Origin: Corynebacterium sp. BD556
Lineage (GTDB): Bacteria; Actinomycetota; Actinomycetes; Mycobacteriales; Mycobacteriaceae
Length of the DNA: 64,000 nt
Direction: 5' to 3'
Assembly (NCBI RefSeq): GCF_038452275.1
Contig: NZ_CP141643.1
Span: 1,612,001 to 1,676,000, forward strand
How positions within the stretch are numbered: the first letter of the stretch is position 1; every line of letters begins with the position of its first letter. This document shows positions 45,498 through 54,926 of this stretch, piece by piece. The notes below the pieces were generated by a model, which was not told the origin of the DNA, made no database searches, and was given only the letters and a program-made list of their open reading frames with translations. Position numbers and translations under genes: made by a program.

Positions 45498-46562
45498 ATG
45501 TCGCAGCATCACTTCGAATTGAAAGTCCCAGGCGGAAAATTGGTGGTCGCCGATATCACTGATGACGGAAAGCACATTACTGAGGCCGTCATTTCGGGCG
45601 ATTTCTTCCTCGAACCCGACCATGCCTACGAGGCGATGACGGGTGCGCTCGTCGGCGCAGAGGTTTCTGCGGACACGGACGCACTGCACAAGCGCATCGA
45701 GGATGCGCTTGCCCCAATCGACGGCGTAGATTTACACGGTTTCAGTCCCCGTGACGTCGCCGTGACCGCGCGCCGCGCGCTTGTCGACGCCACCGATCTG
45801 ACCGATTACACCTTCGATGTGCTCACCCCAACCCCGGTACTTCCCACCCCAGTCAATGTCGCGCTCGACGAGTTGCTGCTGGATCAGGTACGGACAGGAA
45901 AGCGCAACCCCACGTTGCGGTTTTGGGAGTGGGAGGACCGGGCAGTCGTGTTCGGTTCCTATCAGTCCTATCGCAACGAGCTGGATCAAAAAGGCGTCGA
46001 AAAGCATGGCATTGTTCCTGTTCGCCGGATCTCGGGCGGCGGGGCAATGTTCATGGAAGGAGGCAACTGCATCACCTACTCCCTGTACCTGCCCGACGAC
46101 GCCGTCAAGGGCCTAAGCTACGTCGACAGCTACGAATACCTCGACGCTTGGGTGCTGGCCGGGTTGCAGAAGTTGGGTGTCAACGCCTGGTACGTGCCCA
46201 TCAACGACATCACCTCCGACGCCGGCAAGATCGGCGGCGCGGCGCAAAAGCGGGTACCCGGCGCGGTGCTGCACCACACCACCATGAGCTACGACATTGA
46301 CGCCGACAAAATGATGGAAGTGCTGCGCGTGGGCAAGGTGAAGGTCGCCGACAAGGGCTTGCGCAGTGCGAAGAAAAGAGTGGATCCTTTGCGCCGCCAA
46401 ACAGGTGTGGCACGCGAAGACGTCATCAGCACATTGTTGGAGACGTTTATGTCTCGCTACGACTCGCGTCCCGCCGAGCTTTTAGCCGCAGACATCGCTG
46501 CGGCCGAAGATCTGGTGGCCACGAAGTTCGCTACCGATGAGTGGACGAGGCGGATCCCGTAA
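45498..46562 (+). CDS. lplA: Lipoate-protein ligase A
   Basis: This enzyme attaches lipoate via lipoyl-AMP to E2/GcvH-type acceptor proteins. The 354-aa product has a ~110-residue N-terminal accessory domain (MSQHHFELKVPGGKLVVADI) ahead of the catalytic domain. The latter has RFWEWEDRAVVFGSYQSYRN, the RRISGGGAMFMEGGNCITYS loop and GKIGGAAQKRVPGAVLHHTT with the catalytic Lys. Length and layout match actinobacterial LplA with the accessory domain fused at the N-terminus. Its 3' end overlaps cysZ by 32 bp tail to tail. Confidence 0.93.
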   Translation: MSQHHFELKVPGGKLVVADITDDGKHITEAVISGDFFLEPDHAYEAMTGALVGAEVSADTDALHKRIEDALAPIDGVDLHGFSPRDVAVTARRALVDATDLTDYTFDVLTPTPVLPTPVNVALDELLLDQVRTGKRNPTLRFWEWEDRAVVFGSYQSYRNELDQKGVEKHGIVPVRRISGGGAMFMEGGNCITYSLYLPDDAVKGLSYVDSYEYLDAWVLAGLQKLGVNAWYVPINDITSDAGKIGGAAQKRVPGAVLHHTTMSYDIDADKMMEVLRVGKVKVADKGLRSAKKRVDPLRRQTGVAREDVISTLLETFMSRYDSRPAELLAADIAAAEDLVATKFATDEWTRRIP

Positions 46563-47487
46563 CCGCGGGGTGGCGCATTTCGCCGGTGCTGTGCCCCTCC
46601 TTGACAGACGCCGCCTTGGAGTTTGCCCGCGCACGTTTGACTCCGCGGGCGGCGAGCAGCAGGCCGACAACGAGCACTCCACCGCGAACCCACATCAGGT
46701 GCTCATTCACCCCAAGCGCGGAAAGCACCACCGGCAGGTTAAGTACCACAATCAAGGTTCCCACCACCCCACCAAGCAGGATGGGGTTAAGTCGGGTGAC
46801 CAGCCACGCACCAATCGGCGCTGCGATGACGCCGCCGATAAGCAACGCCACCACTGCGGCGGTGTTAGCCACGAGGTCCTGCCACATCCCGATGACGAAG
46901 CCGAGAGTGGCTGCGAACGTGACCAAAAACTCAGCGGTGTTGACGGTGCCCACGATACGGCGCGGTTCCGAGCGACCTGCCGCGAGCAGCGACGAGGTGG
47001 TCACCGGGCCCCAACCACCACCGCCGGTGGCGTCAACGAACCCGCCGAAGATGCCAAGTACCCCCAAAAAACCCGCCGAATGGGGCTTCGCCGCGAGCGT
47101 GCGGCGCGTCAGCCCCCGGGAAAACCGCAACATCAAGTTGATGCCAATGAGCGCCAGTATCGCCGACATGACCGGCGTGGCCGCCTCCGTGGAAATCGAC
47201 GATAACAACGTCGCCCCGGCGAAGGCGCCGATCGCGCCGGGGATGCCGATGCAGGCCACGGTTTTCCAATCCACGTTGCCGAAGCGCCAGTGCGATACGC
47301 CGGAGGCCAGCGTGGTGCCCAGCTCCGCGGCGTGAACCACCGCCGATGCTTGTGCCGGGCCCAGGCCCGCCAGCATGATCAACAAAGTTGTGGAGGTGAC
47401 GCCGAAGCCCATGCCGAGTCCGCCGTCGACAAGCTGGGCGGCCAAACCGGCCGCGGCGATCAGGATGAGGGTAGTCAAGCGGTGCAT
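46531..47487 (-). CDS. cysZ: TauE/SafE-family sulfur anion permease CysZ
   Basis: This 318-aa membrane protein has eight or so hydrophobic helices and family stretches AAGLAAQLVDGGLGMGFGVT, AELGTTLASGVSHWRFGNVD and GGFVDATGGGGWGPVTTSSL. In Corynebacterium glutamicum the last gene of fpr2/cysIXHDNYZ encodes such a putative sulfate permease, and the position here is the same. It should bring sulfate or a related anion to the pathway encoded upstream. The C-terminal ~30 residues are Ser/Thr/Lys-rich and cytoplasmic. Confidence 0.88.
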   Translation of the reverse strand: MHRLTTLILIAAAGLAAQLVDGGLGMGFGVTSTTLLIMLAGLGPAQASAVVHAAELGTTLASGVSHWRFGNVDWKTVACIGIPGAIGAFAGATLLSSISTEAATPVMSAILALIGINLMLRFSRGLTRRTLAAKPHSAGFLGVLGIFGGFVDATGGGGWGPVTTSSLLAAGRSEPRRIVGTVNTAEFLVTFAATLGFVIGMWQDLVANTAAVVALLIGGVIAAPIGAWLVTRLNPILLGGVVGTLIVVLNLPVVLSALGVNEHLMWVRGGVLVVGLLLAARGVKRARANSKAASVKEGHSTGEMRHPAVTGSASSTHR

Positions 47488-47502
47488 TGAAAAACCCGGC
47501 TT

Positions 47503-48219
47503 TCATCTCTCGGTGGGTGGAAATGTCACCGCCGTTGCCCGGTGGCGGGCAGCGACGATACGGCTCAGCGCCACGCCCAACGGCGGCGAGGCGGTGATGC
47601 TTGCCCCTGTGCGAGCAGCTATCGCGTCCAAGGCCGACATGGCCTTATCCAGCAGCAGCCCTTCGGTGACAAAAAGGGGCACAAGGTGCACAGCGTTGTG
47701 GCGCTTCGCCACAGCTTCAATGCCCTCGTTGCCCCGCAGCCCGTTTTTCCCAGTGGCGGGTACCACGGTGGTGCCTTGCCCAGTCAGCCGGGAAAGCTGC
47801 TGTCCAAGCTGCGTCGTTTCCGCGGCGGCTTGGGCGTGGGAGGTGCCCACCGGATACAAAATTGTGTGGGCGCCCTCCGCGACACGGCCGGCCAAAAGCT
47901 CAGCGATGTCTGCGCCTTGACCCAGCCCCTGCGCCAGGTGAAGCTCAACGCCGCGCGCAGCTGCGGCTGCGAGGGCTGCGGGCACATCGTGGGTGGCGTG
48001 GAATGCCCTGGTGAACAACAGAGGTACCACCACGGCGCGTTCCACCCCCGCCGCATGGGCGGCGTCTACCGCGCTCAGGAGGTCGGGTGAGTTGAATTCC
48101 AAGTGGGAATCCCACCCAGGCACACCAAGGTCCGCGGCGGCGTGGGCTGTTAACTCCTTGATGCCACGCTGCGCGCCGGGGTGGCGGGAGCCGTGAGACA
48201 AAGTGATCAGCGCGGTCAT
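47503..48219 (-). CDS. cysY: CbiX/SirB-type sirohydrochlorin chelatase-like protein CysY
   Basis: This 238-aa protein begins MTALITLSHGSRHPGAQRGI, with the LxxHGSR motif holding the metal-binding His, and has the second chelatase-like half VVPLLFTRAFHATHDVPAAL. It is expected to insert Fe2+ into sirohydrochlorin to make siroheme, the prosthetic group of CysI encoded in the same operon. It lies 10 bp after cysN and 15 bp before cysZ, all one transcription unit. Confidence 0.88.
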   Translation of the reverse strand: MTALITLSHGSRHPGAQRGIKELTAHAAADLGVPGWDSHLEFNSPDLLSAVDAAHAAGVERAVVVPLLFTRAFHATHDVPAALAAAAARGVELHLAQGLGQGADIAELLAGRVAEGAHTILYPVGTSHAQAAAETTQLGQQLSRLTGQGTTVVPATGKNGLRGNEGIEAVAKRHNAVHLVPLFVTEGLLLDKAMSALDAIAARTGASITASPPLGVALSRIVAARHRATAVTFPPTER

Positions 48220-48229
48220 CGTCGGCTCC

Positions 48230-49498
48230 TTAACGCAGGCGGGTGCCCACCAGCCCGGCGGCGAGGGTACCGCCGGAAGCCTGGTCGATCAGAAGGAAAT
48301 TGCCCACCGCGCCGCGGGCGGCGTAGTCCTCGGCAAAAACCTGCTGGGCAGTTTGAATGGTCACGTGGGCGATGTCGTTGAGTCCAAAGGACTCGGGGGA
48401 GGCAATATCTTTATCGGCGGAGTCAATATCCACTAAGCGCTCAATGCTGGCTAGGCGAGCCTTGACCAGGGCCGTGCCGATGCGCAGCTTCACCGCCTGG
48501 CCGGGGGCGAGGTTTTTCTCCGTCAGGCCCACGACCGTGGCGGCGAACTGACGCACCGGCTCCGGGGCGAAACCGGCGCAGATGAGGTCCCCGCGGACAA
48601 GGTCGATGTCGTCGGCAAGCCTGAGCGCCACCGAATCCCCGGCCGCGGCGCGATCTACCTCACCGTCGGAGGTGTCAATGTGCGTCACCTTAGAAGTGCG
48701 CCCACCAGCTGTCACGGCGTCGCCCACGCTGATGTGGCCGGCGGTGATGCGACCCGCGTAAGCACGGTAGTCGCTGGCATGCTCGCGCAACACGTACTGG
48801 ATGGGAAAACGGAAATCCAAGTCGAGAGCGCGGCCGGAGTGAACCGGGATGTCCTCTAGCAGCTCCAACACCGTAGGGCCTGCGTACCACGGGGTGTTTG
48901 GAGAGCGCTCGGCCACATTGTCGCCCTGCAAAGCGGAAATCGGCACCACATGCGGCTCAGCGATGCCCAGCTCGTCGGCCTTGCGTTCGAACTCGTCGCG
49001 GATCGCGGCGAAAACACTTTCTTGATAATCGACCAGGTCAATCTTGTTGACCGCCAGGATCACCGTTTTGACCCCGAGAAGGGCGGCGACGTTGAGGTGG
49101 CGGACGGTTTGTTCGACGACGCCGTGGCGGGCGTCGACAAGCAACACAACCACCTGAGAGGTAGACATGCCAGTTACCGTGTTCCGGGTGTACTGCACAT
49201 GGCCTGGAGTATCGGCAAGGATGAAGGTGCGCTTGTCGGTGGCGAAGTAGCGGTAGGCAACGTCGATAGTGATGCCTTGTTCCCGCTCGGCCCGGAGGCC
49301 GTCGACAAGCAAGCTCAAATCGAGGCCATCGAACCCGCGGTCAGCGGAGGTGCGCTCCACACTGGCAAGCTGGTCGGCAAGCACCGACTTCGTGTCGTGC
49401 AGCAGGCGGCCAACGAAGGTTGATTTGCCGTCGTCGACGGAGCCTGCGGTGCACAGCCGCAGCGTCTGGCGCTCGGCTAAAACGGATGCAACGCTCAT
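48230..49498 (-). CDS. cysN: Sulfate adenylyltransferase, large GTPase subunit
   Basis: This GTPase drives ATP sulfurylase (CysDN), making adenosine 5'-phosphosulfate. The 422-aa product has G1 AGSVDDGKSTFVGRLL, the switch region GITIDVAYRYF, G3 ADTPGHVQYTRN, G4 LAVNKIDL and EF-Tu-like beta-barrel domains after residue ~220. No APS kinase domain is fused, consistent with the APS reductase (not PAPS) route. The ATG overlaps the cysD stop. Confidence 0.95.
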   Translation of the reverse strand: MSVASVLAERQTLRLCTAGSVDDGKSTFVGRLLHDTKSVLADQLASVERTSADRGFDGLDLSLLVDGLRAEREQGITIDVAYRYFATDKRTFILADTPGHVQYTRNTVTGMSTSQVVVLLVDARHGVVEQTVRHLNVAALLGVKTVILAVNKIDLVDYQESVFAAIRDEFERKADELGIAEPHVVPISALQGDNVAERSPNTPWYAGPTVLELLEDIPVHSGRALDLDFRFPIQYVLREHASDYRAYAGRITAGHISVGDAVTAGGRTSKVTHIDTSDGEVDRAAAGDSVALRLADDIDLVRGDLICAGFAPEPVRQFAATVVGLTEKNLAPGQAVKLRIGTALVKARLASIERLVDIDSADKDIASPESFGLNDIAHVTIQTAQQVFAEDYAARGAVGNFLLIDQASGGTLAAGLVGTRLR

Positions 49499-50412
49499 CA
49501 GAAATAGCCCTCCTTCTTGCGGTCCTCCATCGAAGATTCGCTTAAACGGTCGTCGGCGCGGGTCGCCCCGCGCTCCGTCAGCGTGGAATTGGCAATCTCA
49601 GCGAGGACCTCATCAATAGTGGACGCTGTGGACTCAATGGCCCCCGTGCACGACATGTCGCCGACGGTGCGGTAGCGCACCCGACGCACCTCCAACTTTT
49701 CACCCTCGCGCGGGCCACCCCACTCACCGGCGGTCAGCCACATGCCGTCGCGCTGGAACACCTCACGGTCATGGGCGAAGTAAATCTCCGGCAGCGTGAT
49801 TGCGCGGGCCCCGATGTACTCCCACACATCCGCCTCCGTCCAATTGGAGATCGGAAAAACGCGAATGTTTTCGCCGGGCAGCTTCGCCCCGTTATACAAG
49901 TCCCACAGTTCCGGGCGCTGGCGGCGCGGATCCCAGCCGCCGAAGGAATCACGCACCGAAAACACGCGCTCCTTGGCCCGGGCACGCTCCTCATCGCGGC
50001 GCGCACCACCAAGCACCGCGTCGTAGCCCACCTCAGAGATCGTGTCGACCAGCGGCACAGTCTGCAACGGATTGCGGGTGCCGTCGGGGCGCTCAACGAC
50101 ATCACCGCGGTCGATCCAGTCCTGCACATGGGCCACGCGCAGGCGCACCCCGTACTCCTCAACAACACGGTTGCGAAACTCGATGACCTCCGGGAAGTTA
50201 TGGCCCGTGTCCACGTGGACCAGTTCCAGGGGCATCGCCGCCGGGGCGAAGGCCCGACGCGCAAGCTCCAACACCACGCAGGAGTCTTTGCCGCCGGAAA
50301 ACAGGAGCCCTATCTTGTCAAACTGTCCTGCCACCTCACGCAGGATGTGGATGGACTCGCCCTCAAGGTCCTTTAAGTGCGGCGACAACGCCGCGTGGCT
50401 AACGATAGTCAC
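49498..50412 (-). CDS. cysD: Sulfate adenylyltransferase, small subunit
   Basis: This is the catalytic subunit of ATP sulfurylase (sulfate + ATP to APS). The 304-aa PP-loop enzyme has KIGLLFSGGKDSCVVLELAR, then LVHVDTGHNFPEVIEFRNRV, GARRDEERARAKERVFSVRD and a C-terminal RYRTVGDMSCTGAIESTAST. Its last bases overlap cysN (TGATG-type junction), so the two subunits are translationally coupled. It is 39 bp after cysH. Confidence 0.95.
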   Translation of the reverse strand: MTIVSHAALSPHLKDLEGESIHILREVAGQFDKIGLLFSGGKDSCVVLELARRAFAPAAMPLELVHVDTGHNFPEVIEFRNRVVEEYGVRLRVAHVQDWIDRGDVVERPDGTRNPLQTVPLVDTISEVGYDAVLGGARRDEERARAKERVFSVRDSFGGWDPRRQRPELWDLYNGAKLPGENIRVFPISNWTEADVWEYIGARAITLPEIYFAHDREVFQRDGMWLTAGEWGGPREGEKLEVRRVRYRTVGDMSCTGAIESTASTIDEVLAEIANSTLTERGATRADDRLSESSMEDRKKEGYF

Positions 50413-50451
50413 TTCACCTACGTCCTTTCCTTGTCATCTTTTGCCCTTTCA

Positions 50452-51228
50452 TTAACCGTGTAGGCCGCACTCGGTCTTGTCAGCGAACGCCCACCGTCCG
50501 GCGCGCGGATCATCGCCTTGCGCCACCGGCAGGGTGCAGGTCGCGCAGCCGATCGAGGGGTAGCCTTGCGTGGTCAACGGGTGGACGATCAAATTGTTGT
50601 CGGCGATGAAGTCCTCGGTGTCTTGCAGGCTCCATGTCACCAGCGGCGAGATCTTGAGTCGGCCTGTGGAATCCAGCGACAGGGCCGGGGTTTCGGCGCG
50701 GGTCGGGCCGTCAGCGCGGCGAATCCCCGTCACCCAGCCGACGTAAGGAGATAAAGAGACTGCTAATGGCTCCACTTTGCGCATTCGGCAGCAGGCGGTG
50801 GGGTTGGTCAGGTACAGGTTCGGGCCGTAGGTTTCGTCTTGCTGCGCCCGCGAAAGCTGCGCCGTAGCGCGCACCAGCGGGTGTTGCGGGTAGCGCTGCT
50901 TTACCTGCTGCGCCACGTAAAGAGTCTCCTCGAAGTGGTATTCGGTGTCGAGGAAGATGAAGTCTGCGTTAGGTAGGTGGCGCCGGGAAAGCTCAGCAAG
51001 CACGGTGTTTTCCATCGACAGTGTTACGGCCACTGCGCCCAGCGCATGTTCGTGGGCCCAGGTGAGGATGGTCTCTGCTGAAGCGTCGTTGAGCTTCGCT
51101 GCATGCTTGTCGACGAGTTCCCGGTTGCGTGTGGCAACCTTTTCATTCAGCGGGGTTGTGGTGGTCGGCCCCGTGGGGGATATGGCGGGGTCGCGGTAGT
51201 CGGCGTTGCCGCCGAGCAAGTTCTGCAT
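50452..51228 (-). CDS. cysH: Adenylylsulfate (APS) reductase
   Basis: This enzyme reduces APS to sulfite and AMP. The ~258-aa product has the PP-loop-like SMENTVLAELSRR region and FIFLDTEYHFEETLYV. It has the [4Fe-4S] cysteines typical of APS (not PAPS) reductases: TACCRMRKVEPL and GCATCTLPVAQGDDPRAG, plus the C-terminal catalytic KTECGLHG. I chose ATG 51228, eight bases past the cysX stop with AAGGAAGGGAC upstream; ATG 51258 lacks a ribosome site and overlaps cysX. Confidence 0.93.
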   Translation of the reverse strand: MQNLLGGNADYRDPAISPTGPTTTTPLNEKVATRNRELVDKHAAKLNDASAETILTWAHEHALGAVAVTLSMENTVLAELSRRHLPNADFIFLDTEYHFEETLYVAQQVKQRYPQHPLVRATAQLSRAQQDETYGPNLYLTNPTACCRMRKVEPLAVSLSPYVGWVTGIRRADGPTRAETPALSLDSTGRLKISPLVTWSLQDTEDFIADNNLIVHPLTTQGYPSIGCATCTLPVAQGDDPRAGRWAFADKTECGLHG

Positions 51229-51235
51229 TTTCTTT

Positions 51236-51520
51236 TCAGTCCCTTCCTTGATCCCCATAAGTTTCACCGATCCTTGCCAACACCGCAGTGTGTCCGTTTT
51301 TCGCCAGCGATTTCTGCAGCGCTTCCTCGGTGGACGGGGCTGCGGCGTGGGCGATATCCGGGTCATCTTGGCCGTAGAACTTCACTTCGAAAACACGCAG
51401 ACACTCACCGCACTTCCAGGCGAAGTCCGTTTCTTCGTTTGGATATAAGTCCTCCCCTGAGCAGTAGGGGCAAAACGTGGGGAAGTTGCGGTTCGGGTTC
51501 GGTTTGCGGCGGATACTCAT
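51236..51520 (-). CDS. cysX: CysX, small Cys-rich protein of the sulfite reductase operon
   Basis: This 94-aa protein has two Cys pairs (FCPYCSGEDL and WKCGECLRVFEV), forming a rubredoxin-like zinc ribbon or small Fe-S site. It starts within the cysI stop (ATGA overlap). In C. glutamicum the gene at this place, cysX, is thought to be a ferredoxin-like electron carrier for CysI; with two C-x2-C pairs a rubredoxin- or zinc-type site is more likely by eye. Confidence 0.88.
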   Translation of the reverse strand: MSIRRKPNPNRNFPTFCPYCSGEDLYPNEETDFAWKCGECLRVFEVKFYGQDDPDIAHAAAPSTEEALQKSLAKNGHTAVLARIGETYGDQGRD

Positions 51521-53205
51521 TTCAGAAGCTCCTCGTCGGCTCGTTGCAGCCAGGTGCGAAAGACCTCCCCTGTGTGGCGGTCGTTGAGGTAGTGGCCGAC
51601 GATGCGGGTGACGTATTCGGCTAATTCATCGGAGCGCACCTTGTGGCCGCGGATTTTGCGGCCGAAGTTCGCGCCTTCGCCGATGGTGCCGCCGAGGTGG
51701 ACTTGGAAGCCTTCGACTTTCTCCCCGTCTGGGCCTGGCACCATTTGGCCTTTCAGCCCGATGTCGGAGACGTGGTGGCGGGCGCAGGCGTTCGGGCAGC
51801 CGTTGAGTGAGATGGTGATTGGGCTGTCGAGGTCACCGAAGCGCTCCTCAAGCTCATCGGCAAGTTCGATGGCGCGGGATTTGGTGGTCACGTGCGCAAG
51901 TTTGCAGTACTCGAGCCCGGTGCAGGACAACAGGCCGCGGCGGAATTCGGAGGGTTCAGAGTACAGCCCCATCTGCGTCAGGTCGGCTTTGAGCTTGTCG
52001 ACGTCTTCCGGTTTCACATCCAAAAACAGCAGCTCTTTAAAGGGGGTGAAACGTAGCTGGTGCAGCCCGTAGGATTCGGCTAAGTCCGCCACGGCGATGA
52101 GTTGCTCGCCGGACATGTGTCCGAGGGTGGGTTTGACACCCAGGTAGAAGTTTCCGTTTTTCTGCTCGTGGACACCGATGTGGTCGCGGTCGACGAGGTT
52201 GCTGGGGGCACGGGGGCCGTCGGGAAGCTTGTAGCCTAGGTAATCGTCCTCAAGAATCTGGCGGAACTTCTCCACGCCCCACTGGGAGACGAGGAACTTT
52301 AGGCGTGCGCGGTTGCGCACCCGGCGGTAGCCGTAGTCGCGGAAGATGCGCACCACACTCGCCCACACTTCCGGGACCTGATCGAGGGTGACGAAGGCCC
52401 CGAGGGACTGGGCAAGCATCGGATTGGTCGAAAGCCCTCCGCCGACATAGCACTCGAAGCCGGGGCCGAGTTGGGGGTGCTCCACGCCGATGAAGGCGAC
52501 ATCATTGATCTCGTGGACGACGTCTTGGCGGGCGTTTCCTGAGATCGCGGATTTGAATTTGCGCGGCAGGTTTTGGAATTCCTCATCGGTGTATATCTGC
52601 TGGATTTTCCGGATCGCCGGTGTCGCGTCGATGATTTCGTCTTTGGCAATGCCTGCCACGGGCGAGCCGAGCACCACGCGCGGCACATCACCGCAGGCGT
52701 CCCAGGTGTTGAGGCCCACCGATGCGAGTTTGTCCCAGATGGTGGGGACGTTTTCAATTTCGACCCAGTGCAATTGAATGTTTTGCCGGTCCGTTAGATC
52801 CACGGTCGAGCGCGCCCAGTCGCGGGAGATCTCGCCGACGGCACGGGCTTGCGCGGTGGTGCACTGGCCGCCGTCGAAGCGGATGCGCATCATGAAGTAG
52901 TTGTCTTGCAAAACCGAGTTGTCCTGGCCGGTGTACTCGCCACCCAAGTTTTGCTTGCGTTGGGTGTACATGCCGAGCCATTTGAAACGCGGGGCGAGGT
53001 CCTCCGGTGGGATGGAGTCGAATCCTTGCTTGGAGTAGATGTCGATGACGCGCTGTTTGACTTGCATCACCGGCTCCATCTGTTTGAGCTCTTCGTCGTG
53101 GTTGAGGGGGGTGGTGCCGTCGACGAGCCATTGCCCTTCAGGCTTGGGCGTGCGGGTTCCTGACGTGTGGGTCTTGGTGTGGGTCTTGGTGTGGGTCGCG
53201 GCCAT
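51517..53205 (-). CDS. cysI: Ferredoxin-type sulfite reductase
   Basis: This enzyme reduces sulfite to sulfide with six electrons on a coupled siroheme/[4Fe-4S] centre. The 562-aa product has the duplicated nitrite/sulfite reductase half-domains and the cluster cysteines in LLSCTGLEYCKLAHV and ISLNGCPNACARHHVSDIGL. The FMRIRFDGGQ-type N-terminal stretch (YFMMRIRFDGGQCTTAQARA) and PRVVLGSPVAG are also typical. The N-terminus has a Thr/His/Lys-rich tract (THTKTHTKTHT) from a short DNA repeat. Electron donor fpr2 is divergent across a McbR-type operator. Confidence 0.95.
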   Translation of the reverse strand: MAATHTKTHTKTHTSGTRTPKPEGQWLVDGTTPLNHDEELKQMEPVMQVKQRVIDIYSKQGFDSIPPEDLAPRFKWLGMYTQRKQNLGGEYTGQDNSVLQDNYFMMRIRFDGGQCTTAQARAVGEISRDWARSTVDLTDRQNIQLHWVEIENVPTIWDKLASVGLNTWDACGDVPRVVLGSPVAGIAKDEIIDATPAIRKIQQIYTDEEFQNLPRKFKSAISGNARQDVVHEINDVAFIGVEHPQLGPGFECYVGGGLSTNPMLAQSLGAFVTLDQVPEVWASVVRIFRDYGYRRVRNRARLKFLVSQWGVEKFRQILEDDYLGYKLPDGPRAPSNLVDRDHIGVHEQKNGNFYLGVKPTLGHMSGEQLIAVADLAESYGLHQLRFTPFKELLFLDVKPEDVDKLKADLTQMGLYSEPSEFRRGLLSCTGLEYCKLAHVTTKSRAIELADELEERFGDLDSPITISLNGCPNACARHHVSDIGLKGQMVPGPDGEKVEGFQVHLGGTIGEGANFGRKIRGHKVRSDELAEYVTRIVGHYLNDRHTGEVFRTWLQRADEELLK

Positions 53206-53431
53206 GTACGCTCCTGTTCTTCACAACCAAAGCCGTACTGCTTGGTCTATTTACGGCTATCCTTCTGCTGTGTTCCGCAAGTGTGCCATACCACTTTGTC
53301 TACAACAACAGGTCTCCTCCATTAACGGCATTTAAGCAGTGCATTTACCCATGAATTAAAAGCCCGCAGGGGAGCACATGAATAGAAAAAGGCCCGCTGC
53401 CTTGACAACACAGGGCACGCTTAAGAATTCT

Positions 53432-53447
53432 TAGACTAATCGGTCTA
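53432..53447. promoter_or_regulatory. McbR-type operator between cysI and fpr2
   Basis: TAGAC - N6 (taatcg) - GTCTA, an exact match to the published C. glutamicum McbR box TAGAC-N6-GTCTA. It lies 55 bp upstream of the fpr2 ATG and 227 bp from the cysI ATG. It should repress the divergent sulfur genes when S-adenosylhomocysteine is low (known for McbR). Confidence 0.85.
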
Positions 53448-53501
53448 TGAGGTATCATGGACGAATAAAAATCTGACCCCGTGGAAAGGAAACCTCCTCA
53501 C

Positions 53502-54851
53502 ATGAGTCTGCGTGTCGCCGTCATCGGCGCCGGACCAGCCGGCATTTACGCCTCCGACCTGCTGCTGCGCAACGAAAACCACGACGTTAGCGTCGACCTT
53601 TTTGAGCAGATGCCGGCGCCTTTCGGCCTCATCCGCTACGGCGTGGCACCCGACCACCCACGCATCAAGGGCATCGTCCGTTCACTGCACCGCGTCTTAG
53701 ACAAGCCGAACCTCCGCCTGCTCGGCAACATTGAAGTAGGCAAGGACATCACCATCGAGGAACTGCAAGAACGCTACGACGCCATTGTCATCTCCACCGG
53801 CGCCGTGCGCGACCGAGAGCTCACCATCCCCGGCGGCGAAACATCCATCGGCGCCGGAGAGTTCGTCGGCTTCTACGACGGCAACCCCCGCTTCGAGCGC
53901 GACTGGAACCTCGAAGCCCGCGAAGTCGCCGTCATCGGCGTGGGCAACGTCGCCCTAGACATCTCCCGCATCCTTGCCAAGACCGGCGAGGAACTGCTCG
54001 TCACCGAAATCCCCGACAACGTCTACGCCTCCCTGAAAAACAACAAGGCGGAAACGGTCCACATGTTCGGCCGCCGCGGGCCCGCCCAGGCCAAGTTCAC
54101 GCCGAAGGAGCTGCGCGAACTTGACGAGTCCGACACCATCCAGGTCCTCGTCGACCCAGAAGACATCGATTACGACACCCAATCCGAACAACTGCGCCGC
54201 GCCGACAAGTCCGTTGACCTGGTCTGCCAAGTTCTTGAGCAGTACGCCATGCGCGAGCCGGACGGTGCCCCCCACAAAATCCACATCCATTTCTTCGAAG
54301 AACCCGTCGAAGTTCTCACAGAAGGCGACAAGGTGGTGGGTATTCGTACCGAGCGCCAGCAACTCGACGGCGAAGGCGGCATCCGCGGCACCGGCAAGTT
54401 CACCGACTGGCCGGCCCAGCAGGTCTACCACGCCATCGGCTACCGCTCTGAACCGATCGAGGGAGTGCCCTTCGACCTGGAACGCAACGTCATCCCGAAC
54501 GACGGCGGCCACGTCCTAGACGGCGCCCAGCTCGTCGACTCCCTCTACGTCACCGGCTGGATCAAACGCGGACCCGTCGGCTTGATCGGCAACACCAAAT
54601 CGGATGCGAAAGAAACCATCGACATGCTTTTCGCTGACGCCGAAGCCGGCAAGCTTTCCGCCCCAGCCGTCGCCGACCCGGACGAGATCCTGAACCTATT
54701 GGAGAAACGCGGCATCACGTACACCACCTGGGACGGCTGGTACCGCCTCGACGAGATCGAGCGCGCCCTCGGAGAGAAATGCGACCTCAACCCGCGCGAG
54801 CGCAAGAAGATCGTCGAGTGGGAAGAAATGGTGCGCCACGCGCAGGCCTAG
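53502..54851 (+). CDS. fpr2: Ferredoxin/adrenodoxin-type NADP+ reductase
   Basis: This FAD enzyme moves electrons from NADPH to ferredoxin-type carriers for sulfite reduction. The 449-aa product has the FAD dinucleotide fold RVAVIGAGPAGIYASDLLL, the adrenodoxin-reductase hallmarks FGLIRYGVAPDHPRIKGIVR and VAVIGVGNVALDISRIL (NADP), and a C-terminal VTGWIKRGPVGLIGNTKSDA. ATG 53502 follows AAGGAAACC. Divergent from cysI with a shared regulatory region. Confidence 0.94.
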   Translation: MSLRVAVIGAGPAGIYASDLLLRNENHDVSVDLFEQMPAPFGLIRYGVAPDHPRIKGIVRSLHRVLDKPNLRLLGNIEVGKDITIEELQERYDAIVISTGAVRDRELTIPGGETSIGAGEFVGFYDGNPRFERDWNLEAREVAVIGVGNVALDISRILAKTGEELLVTEIPDNVYASLKNNKAETVHMFGRRGPAQAKFTPKELRELDESDTIQVLVDPEDIDYDTQSEQLRRADKSVDLVCQVLEQYAMREPDGAPHKIHIHFFEEPVEVLTEGDKVVGIRTERQQLDGEGGIRGTGKFTDWPAQQVYHAIGYRSEPIEGVPFDLERNVIPNDGGHVLDGAQLVDSLYVTGWIKRGPVGLIGNTKSDAKETIDMLFADAEAGKLSAPAVADPDEILNLLEKRGITYTTWDGWYRLDEIERALGEKCDLNPRERKKIVEWEEMVRHAQA

Positions 54852-54926
54852 TGCGCACCCCACCGGGCGCTTTGGCAATCGCGTCGCCACCAGCCGGATG
54901 ACTAGACTAAGGCGTGGCCCCAACCA

